Shown piece after piece: positions 8,035 to 10,615 of a DNA stretch of 10,615 nucleotides (position 1 is its first letter; every line of letters begins with the position of its first letter). The DNA is from Alphaproteobacteria bacterium (GTDB lineage: Bacteria; Pseudomonadota; Alphaproteobacteria; Sphingomonadales; Sphingomonadaceae), in contig JADCGM010000251.1 in the NCBI GenBank assembly GCA_020249025.1, forward strand, positions 1 through 10,615, written 5' to 3'. The translations under genes were made by a program, and so were the position numbers. The notes beneath the pieces are model-generated. The model was given only the letters and a program-made list of their open reading frames with translations, had not been told where the DNA came from and ran no database searches.

Positions 8035-8226
8035 GCAATGGCGCCGATCGACTTTCTTCCCCTGCCGGCTTCGCCGGCATTCCTCGCGAAACAACAAAGT
8101 CGCCTGGCTGCCATCCTCCGCTGCGCTTCGGCCTGCAAGCAGGTGCGGCGCCGATCGCCTCCGGCCAACCGATCGCCATCGAGGCCGCATGGTGCGGGCT
8201 CGAAACAGAGATCAAGGAGAACTACC
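8035..8226 (+). promoter_or_regulatory. Structured leader of the DUF736 gene, related to the DUF2493 leader
   Basis: This region has the same order of landmarks as 5164-5348: GCAATGGCG and CGACT (8035-8053), a perfect 7-bp hairpin with triloop TGCCGGC-TTC-GCCGGCA (8063-8079), TTCC plus TCGCGAAACAA (8080-8094), GCCATC and CGCTGCGCT (about 8110-8128), CGCCATCGAGGCCGC from 8174, and the ribosome binding site AAGGAG (8214-8219), 7 bases before the ATG. The hairpin stems differ in sequence from the other copy but keep length, loop size and position. Confidence 0.6.
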
Positions 8227-8550
8227 ATGGCGACCATCGGCACCTTCAAGAAGACCGGCAACGAGTTCAGCGGCCAAATCGTCACCCTCAGTGTCCAGGC
8301 GAAGAACGTCCGCATCGTTCCCGAGGCCAACCGCTCCGGCGAGAACGCCCCCAGCCACCGCGTCTTCGTGGGCCGCGTCGAGATCGGCGCCGCCTGGGCC
8401 AAGCGCTCCAACGAGGGCCGCGATTATCTGGGCCTCAAGCTCGACGACCCGAGCTTTACCGCCCCGATCTACGCCAACCTCTTCGACGACGAGGACGGCG
8501 AGGGCTACAGCCTGATTTGGTCTCGTCCCAACGGCCGCCGCGCCGACTAA
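8227..8550 (+). CDS. DUF736 family protein
   Basis: This 107-residue protein starts at ATG 8227 with AAGGAG seven bases upstream. It matches the DUF736 family across its whole length: the N-terminal MATIGTFKKTGNEFSGQI, the middle ENAPSHRVFVG and EIGAAWAKRS, and the C-terminal GRDYLGLKLDDPSFTAPIYA with DEDGEGYSLIWSR. The family is small, soluble and beta-rich, and is almost confined to proteobacterial conjugative elements and plasmids; its biochemical role is unknown to me. It is a single-gene unit bounded by the long structured leader upstream and a strong hairpin terminator 12 bases downstream. An upstream in-frame ATG at 8038 would add 63 low-complexity residues and is rejected in favour of the one with the ribosome binding site. 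Confidence 0.92.
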   Translation: MATIGTFKKTGNEFSGQIVTLSVQAKNVRIVPEANRSGENAPSHRVFVGRVEIGAAWAKRSNEGRDYLGLKLDDPSFTAPIYANLFDDEDGEGYSLIWSRPNGRRAD

Positions 8551-8561
8551 CCGCCAGCGAC

Positions 8562-8586
8562 GCCCCGCCCGATCCTCGGGCGGGGC
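8562..8586 (+). terminator. GC-rich terminator after the DUF736 gene
   Basis: A perfect 10-bp stem GCCCCGCCCG / CGGGCGGGGC with loop ATCCT lies 12 bases past the stop. The T run after it is poor (AGTCCTTC), but position and stem strength support termination, perhaps in both directions. Confidence 0.7.
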
Positions 8587-8771
8587 AGTCCTTCAAGGCC
8601 CCGCCAAGGCACGCACGCGAAACCACCTCGAGGCTGGCCCGAACGGGCTGGCCTTCCGGCTTTGCACCTTGTCGCTTTTCCGGATCGCCGGTTGGCCAAC
8701 CCTACGCGTTTCCGCAGGTCCGGTTGGTCGGATCGGGACGCGAGCTGAATTGTAACGCGACTCGCGTAGAG

Positions 8772-8999
8772 TCATGTTTCAGTGACTTCCACCGTCTCAT
8801 CGAGGAGGTCGGCGGGTTTCACGTTCAACGCTTCCGCCAAATGCCACATCGTCAACAGCGTGACATTTTGCTGGCCCCGCTCCATGCCGCTCACATAGGC
8901 GCGGTCCACACCCATTTTCACGGCGACCGCTTCCTGGCTCAGACCGGCAGCGACGCGATACCTCCTGACGTTGGCTCCAAAGATTCTGCGAATGTCCAT
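8772..8999 (-). CDS. qseC: QseC-like XRE-family HTH regulator
   Basis: The minus-strand ATG at 8999 gives 75 residues: MDIRRIFGANVRRYRVAAGL, then the Cro/C1-type helix-turn-helix SQEAVAVKMGVDRAYVSGMERG and NVTLLTMWHLAEALNVKPADLL, filling most of the protein. It is divergent to a short DUF2285 gene, the arrangement of qseC-qseM on ICEMlSymR7A. There QseC represses qseM, activates its own leaderless transcript and binds two adjacent operators. Here a TATAAT (9029-9024, minus strand) would start RNA near 9018-9017, only about 18 bases before this ATG and with no ribosome binding site. This fits leaderless or near-leaderless expression. A TTG at 9017, giving six more residues, would sit exactly at the predicted RNA start and cannot be excluded. 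Orthology is inferred from the domain and the layout. Confidence 0.85.
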   Translation of the reverse strand: MDIRRIFGANVRRYRVAAGLSQEAVAVKMGVDRAYVSGMERGQQNVTLLTMWHLAEALNVKPADLLDETVEVTET

Positions 9000-9017
9000 C
9001 CGCAGGATAGGAGACAA

Positions 9018-9052
9018 TAGTGCATTATATCGCTACGTGTTATAATACACGG
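9018..9052. promoter_or_regulatory. Divergent overlapping promoters and operator between qseC- and qseM-like genes
   Basis: GTGCATTATA (9020-9029) and TATAATACAC (9041-9050) form an inverted repeat with one mismatch around 11 bases. Each arm contains a perfect TATAAT -10 box pointing outward: 9029-9024 toward the XRE gene and 9041-9046 toward the DUF2285 gene. With 17-base spacing, each -35 falls on the other arm, so the promoters overlap. CGTGT-N6-ACACG (9036-9051) is a second candidate operator palindrome centred on the plus-strand -10. Confidence 0.75.
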
Positions 9053-9173
9053 CCGCGTCGGCTGAGCGTGATGCCGCCAGCGGGCTGCCGTGATGCGTGA
9101 AAAGCATCGGGAAATTTCACTTGTCGGTCTGGTGTGCCTTGGCGGAGCCGATACGATCAATTAACCAAGACAG

Positions 9174-9449
9174 ATGGACGCGCCGATGATCACGATGGAC
9201 TTCCTGGATCGTCCGCCCGAGAGCAACCGTCTCACGGCTTACGATGAAAGCCATCTCGCCGCCTACATCCGGTTGCTGGACGCCGACGCGGAAGGGGCCG
9301 ATTGGCGTGAGGCGGTGCAAATCATCTTCGGATTCGACCCCGACGATGACCCCGACCGCGCTCGCGTTATTCATCAAAGCCATCTCGCCCGCGCCCGCTG
9401 GATGACCACGACGGGCTATCGCGAGCTCCTCCGTCCCCGCGTGTCCTAG
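9174..9449 (+). CDS. qseM: QseM-like single-domain DUF2285 antiactivator
   Basis: This 91-residue protein has an ATG at 9174. The later ATGs at 9186 and 9195 are possible because none has a strong ribosome binding site. Core features are FLDRPPES, YDESHLAAYIRLLDADAEGADWREAVQIIFG and a C-terminal SHLARARWMTTTGYRELLR, the pattern of short DUF2285 proteins. DUF2285 is a helix-turn-helix variant. In ICEMlSymR7A the single-domain protein QseM binds and blocks the activators TraR and FseA. Here the gene is divergent to a QseC-like repressor and directly upstream of the FseA-like frames, which supports the same job. Its RNA should begin near 9053, leaving about 120 bases of leader with a GATGC-N7-GCATC hairpin (9092-9108). 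No traR-type gene is visible in the window. Confidence 0.82.
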   Translation: MDAPMITMDFLDRPPESNRLTAYDESHLAAYIRLLDADAEGADWREAVQIIFGFDPDDDPDRARVIHQSHLARARWMTTTGYRELLRPRVS

Positions 9450-9459
9450 AGCGGGACAC
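9441..9459 (+). repeat. Inverted repeat across the qseM-like stop codon
   Basis: GTGTCC (9441-9446) and GGACAC (9454-9459) flank a 7-base loop that starts with the TAG stop. It may be a weak terminator or attenuator between the antiactivator gene and fseA. No T run follows. Confidence 0.4.
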
Positions 9460-9505
9460 TCCTCCCGGTTGTGCAAGGCATCGCGCCCCGCAGTTTTGGG
9501 GACTT

Positions 9506-9532
9506 CCGCCGAGCCTCGTCGGCGGCGAGGCT
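9506..9532 (+). promoter_or_regulatory. Two mutually exclusive hairpins before the fseA-like frames
   Basis: CCGCCGA (9506-9512) pairs perfectly with TCGGCGG (9519-9525). AGCCTCG (9512-9518) pairs perfectly with CGAGGCT (9526-9532). The two 7-bp stems interleave, so only one can form fully. The site is 44 bases upstream of the ATG at 9576. Confidence 0.5.
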
Positions 9533-9575
9533 TAACGCGCAGGGGGCCACTCAGAGCGCGGACGAGGAGACGCGT

Positions 9576-9803
9576 ATGGCCGAGCCGCCGGATTGGCGAT
9601 TGCAGACAACCGAACGCGCGCTGAACCGCTTGGAACGGCAAGGGTTCGCGTGGGAGTTTCTGCGCCGCAATCCCGACTATCGCAGCGACTATGACCGCCT
9701 GCGCGGCACCCCGGCCAGCCGCGAGAGCGCTTCATTGCCGCATAGGAGCGCCACCCCGCAATGGGGGTTGCGCTTTCCTGCTCGATCCCGACCGCTCCGC
9801 TAG
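9576..9803 (+). CDS. fseA: FseA N-terminal frame, DUF6499 domain
   Basis: The start is ATG at 9576 with GAGGAGA (9564-9570) five bases upstream, the best ribosome binding site in the cassette. The zero frame codes for 75 residues and stops at 9803. Residues 1-41 match DUF6499: PPDW (4-7), then GFAWEFLRRNPDYRSDY (23-39). After the conserved linker QWGLRF (62-67) the frame turns into a short unrelated tail (PARSRPLR), while the expected protein continues in the +1 frame. In ICEMlSymR7A, FseA, the activator of the excisionase gene, is made from two such frames by +1 ribosomal frameshifting. Without the shift this 75-residue protein would be the product, perhaps inactive or regulatory. The full fusion would have 259 residues. 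Confidence 0.85.
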   Translation: MAEPPDWRLQTTERALNRLERQGFAWEFLRRNPDYRSDYDRLRGTPASRESASLPHRSATPQWGLRFPARSRPLR

Positions 9804-10356
9804 CGAGACCGCGATCTTCTGGCGGCCAGAGCTTGTCGCCAGCGTCTTGCTGATTGAACCAGCGCCGGCCGTCTTTCTCGCCGCCAAGCGACTCGACCAG
9901 CTCGACCTAACTCACGCCACACTGCACGCGCAACCCGGAGGCGAAGGTGCGATCATTTTAGCCGATCCCGACGGCGATCATCATTTGGTCGTCGGCGCCA
10001 TCGACCCGGCTCAACCGCTCGCCGTTCTGCTGCCGCTCGACGACAACTTCCACATCCGCGCCGAAGCGGCATTGCGATTCCAACGCCGCCTATTTGGACG
10101 CGCCCCCGGTCCGCTACCGCGCGCGCTCACGCTCACACCGCGCCGCCGCCTGCGGCTGGTGCGCATGGTGCGTGCGCTCGATGGCCGATCCGCAGGCGCG
10201 ACTTATCGCGAAATCGCCGGCGTGCTTTTCGACACGCCGCGGCAGTCCGCCACCGAATGGAAAACGTCGTCCATCCGCGCCCAGACAATCCGTTTGGTCA
10301 AGGATGCCGAGACGATGGTGCGCGGCGGCTATCTCCGCTTGCTGGCCGGCCGCTGA
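9691..10356 (+). CDS. fseA: FseA C-terminal frame, DUF2285 domain
   Basis: This frame is +1 relative to the DUF6499 frame and overlaps it. The first ATG (9691) has no ribosome binding site, and the residues before the slip site (ACAAPRPAARALHCR) do not look like a conserved protein. Translation probably enters at 9778 by frameshifting. From there it gives 192 residues: LLDPDRSASETAIFWRPELV, a beta-rich middle (GAIILADPDGDHHLVVG, PLAVLLPLDD), and a C-terminal DUF2285 helix-turn-helix variant (last 71 residues: RRRLRLVRMVRALDGR, TYREIAGVLF, RLVKDAETMVRGGYLRLL). This domain is the DNA-binding part of FseA-type activators. It ends 153 bases before the excisionase-like gene, the likely target. A simple sequencing or mutational frameshift is the alternative, but the same split is established in the model ICE. 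Confidence 0.85.
   Translation: MTACAAPRPAARALHCRIGAPPRNGGCAFLLDPDRSASETAIFWRPELVASVLLIEPAPAVFLAAKRLDQLDLTHATLHAQPGGEGAIILADPDGDHHLVVGAIDPAQPLAVLLPLDDNFHIRAEAALRFQRRLFGRAPGPLPRALTLTPRRRLRLVRMVRALDGRSAGATYREIAGVLFDTPRQSATEWKTSSIRAQTIRLVKDAETMVRGGYLRLLAGR
9774..9777 (+). other. fseA: Candidate +1 ribosomal frameshift site (TTT C) in fseA
   Basis: Zero-frame codons read TGG GGG TTG CGC TTT CCT. Skipping C9777 makes TTT (9774-9776) be followed by CTG CTC GAT in the DUF2285 frame, giving the join WGLRF-LLDPD. A Phe tRNA on TTT can re-pair with TTC one base on. GGGGG (9763-9767), six bases upstream, is Shine-Dalgarno-like. The zero frame ends 8 codons later (TAG 9801-9803). Confidence 0.7.
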
Positions 10357-10509
10357 CTCCCTGCGGTCCCCATCGAACGAGGGGCACAAGGGGGGTACGC
10401 GCACAGAGGGGTCTCACTCCGTCATCCACCCTGACGCCGGTGGTTCGCCATCGTGGTCGCCGCTTCGCCACTGCACGCCGGCGGGGCAGCCGATCCACCG
10501 GAGGCCCCA
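10357..10509 (+). promoter_or_regulatory. Spacer that should hold the promoter of the excisionase-like gene
   Basis: It is noncoding. It contains CCACC-N8-GGTGG (10426-10443). If FseA activates the next gene, its binding site should be here. I cannot identify a -35/-10 pair, as expected for an activator-dependent promoter. Confidence 0.3.
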
Positions 10510-10615
10510 ATGTCAGCAGCGCGACTCGACCCCCCGCCACGCTATCTCCGCACATCCGAGGCGGCGCGCTTCCTCGGCCTATCCGGTCGCACGCTGGAGA
10601 AGCACCGCACCTACG
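10510..10615 (+). CDS. AlpA/excisionase-type HTH protein, 3' end outside window
   Basis: The start is ATG at 10510 with GGAGG (10500-10504) five bases upstream; 35 codons are visible before the window ends. The sequence RYLRTSEAARFLGLSGRTLEKHRTY is the first half of a winged-helix MerR/AlpA-like domain, as in recombination directionality factors and small element regulators. Its position directly after the FseA-like frames fits a gene driven by FseA. In ICEMlSymR7A that target is the excisionase gene rdfS. I leave the symbol blank because the rest of the protein is not visible and similar HTH proteins near DUF2285 genes can also be replication or transfer regulators. Confidence 0.8.
   Translation, partial: MSAARLDPPPRYLRTSEAARFLGLSGRTLEKHRTY

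Noticed and set aside
8038..8226. 63-codon N-terminal extension of the DUF736 protein
   Set aside because: There is no ribosome binding site and the content is low-complexity. The family starts at MATIGTFK, which has AAGGAG at ideal spacing.
7740..9020. 426-codon plus-strand frame crossing the DUF736 gene and the XRE gene
   Set aside because: It spans two real genes in other frames, is very rich in Arg/Pro, and contains no recognisable domain.
9092..9108. GATGC-N7-GCATC hairpin in the qseM-like leader as a terminator
   Set aside because: The stem is only 5 bp and no T run follows; it is kept only as a leader detail.

Overview
The window is high-GC, densely coded DNA typical of an alphaproteobacterium, most likely Hyphomicrobiales (rhizobia and relatives). 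Its gene set belongs to an integrative and conjugative element (ICE) of the rhizobial symbiosis-island type, not to core chromosome. It contains an N6-adenine methyltransferase / Strawberry-notch helicase, a Toprim protein, DUF2493 and DUF736 proteins, and an XRE regulator divergent to a small DUF2285 protein. These are followed by a DUF6499/DUF2285 pair and an excisionase-like HTH protein. No integrase, attachment site, tRNA, rRNA, CRISPR array or insertion sequence is visible.

Left part (1-5034): a very large methylase-helicase gene cut by the left edge overlaps by one base (TGATG) with a Toprim gene. This looks like a two-gene operon for handling or protecting incoming element DNA. Middle (5035-8550): a DUF2493 (SLOG-type) gene and a DUF736 gene each follow a long untranslated leader. 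The two leaders are visibly related to each other. Between them lie a small convergent minus-strand gene, a 55-codon gene, a small multi-pass membrane protein and a run of back-to-back inverted repeats. A strong GC-rich terminator ends the DUF736 gene.

Right part (8772-10615): this matches the excision and transfer control cassette known from ICEMlSymR7A of Mesorhizobium. A qseC-like XRE repressor gene (minus) and a qseM-like single-domain DUF2285 antiactivator gene (plus) face away from an inverted repeat that holds both TATAAT -10 boxes. Next is fseA, split into a DUF6499 reading frame and a DUF2285 reading frame offset by +1. Protein continuity across the pair resumes exactly at a TTT C sequence at 9774-9777, so the full activator would be made by +1 programmed ribosomal frameshifting. 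The last gene, cut by the right edge, starts an AlpA/excisionase-type HTH protein, the kind of gene FseA activates in the model ICE.

Inferred working scheme: QseC sets a two-state switch on qseM. QseM restrains the activators. When FseA is released and the frameshift succeeds, the downstream excisionase is expressed and the element can excise and transfer. The left genes would act around transfer and establishment. The regulatory roles come from the described R7A system; the arrangement, frames and repeats are read directly from this sequence.
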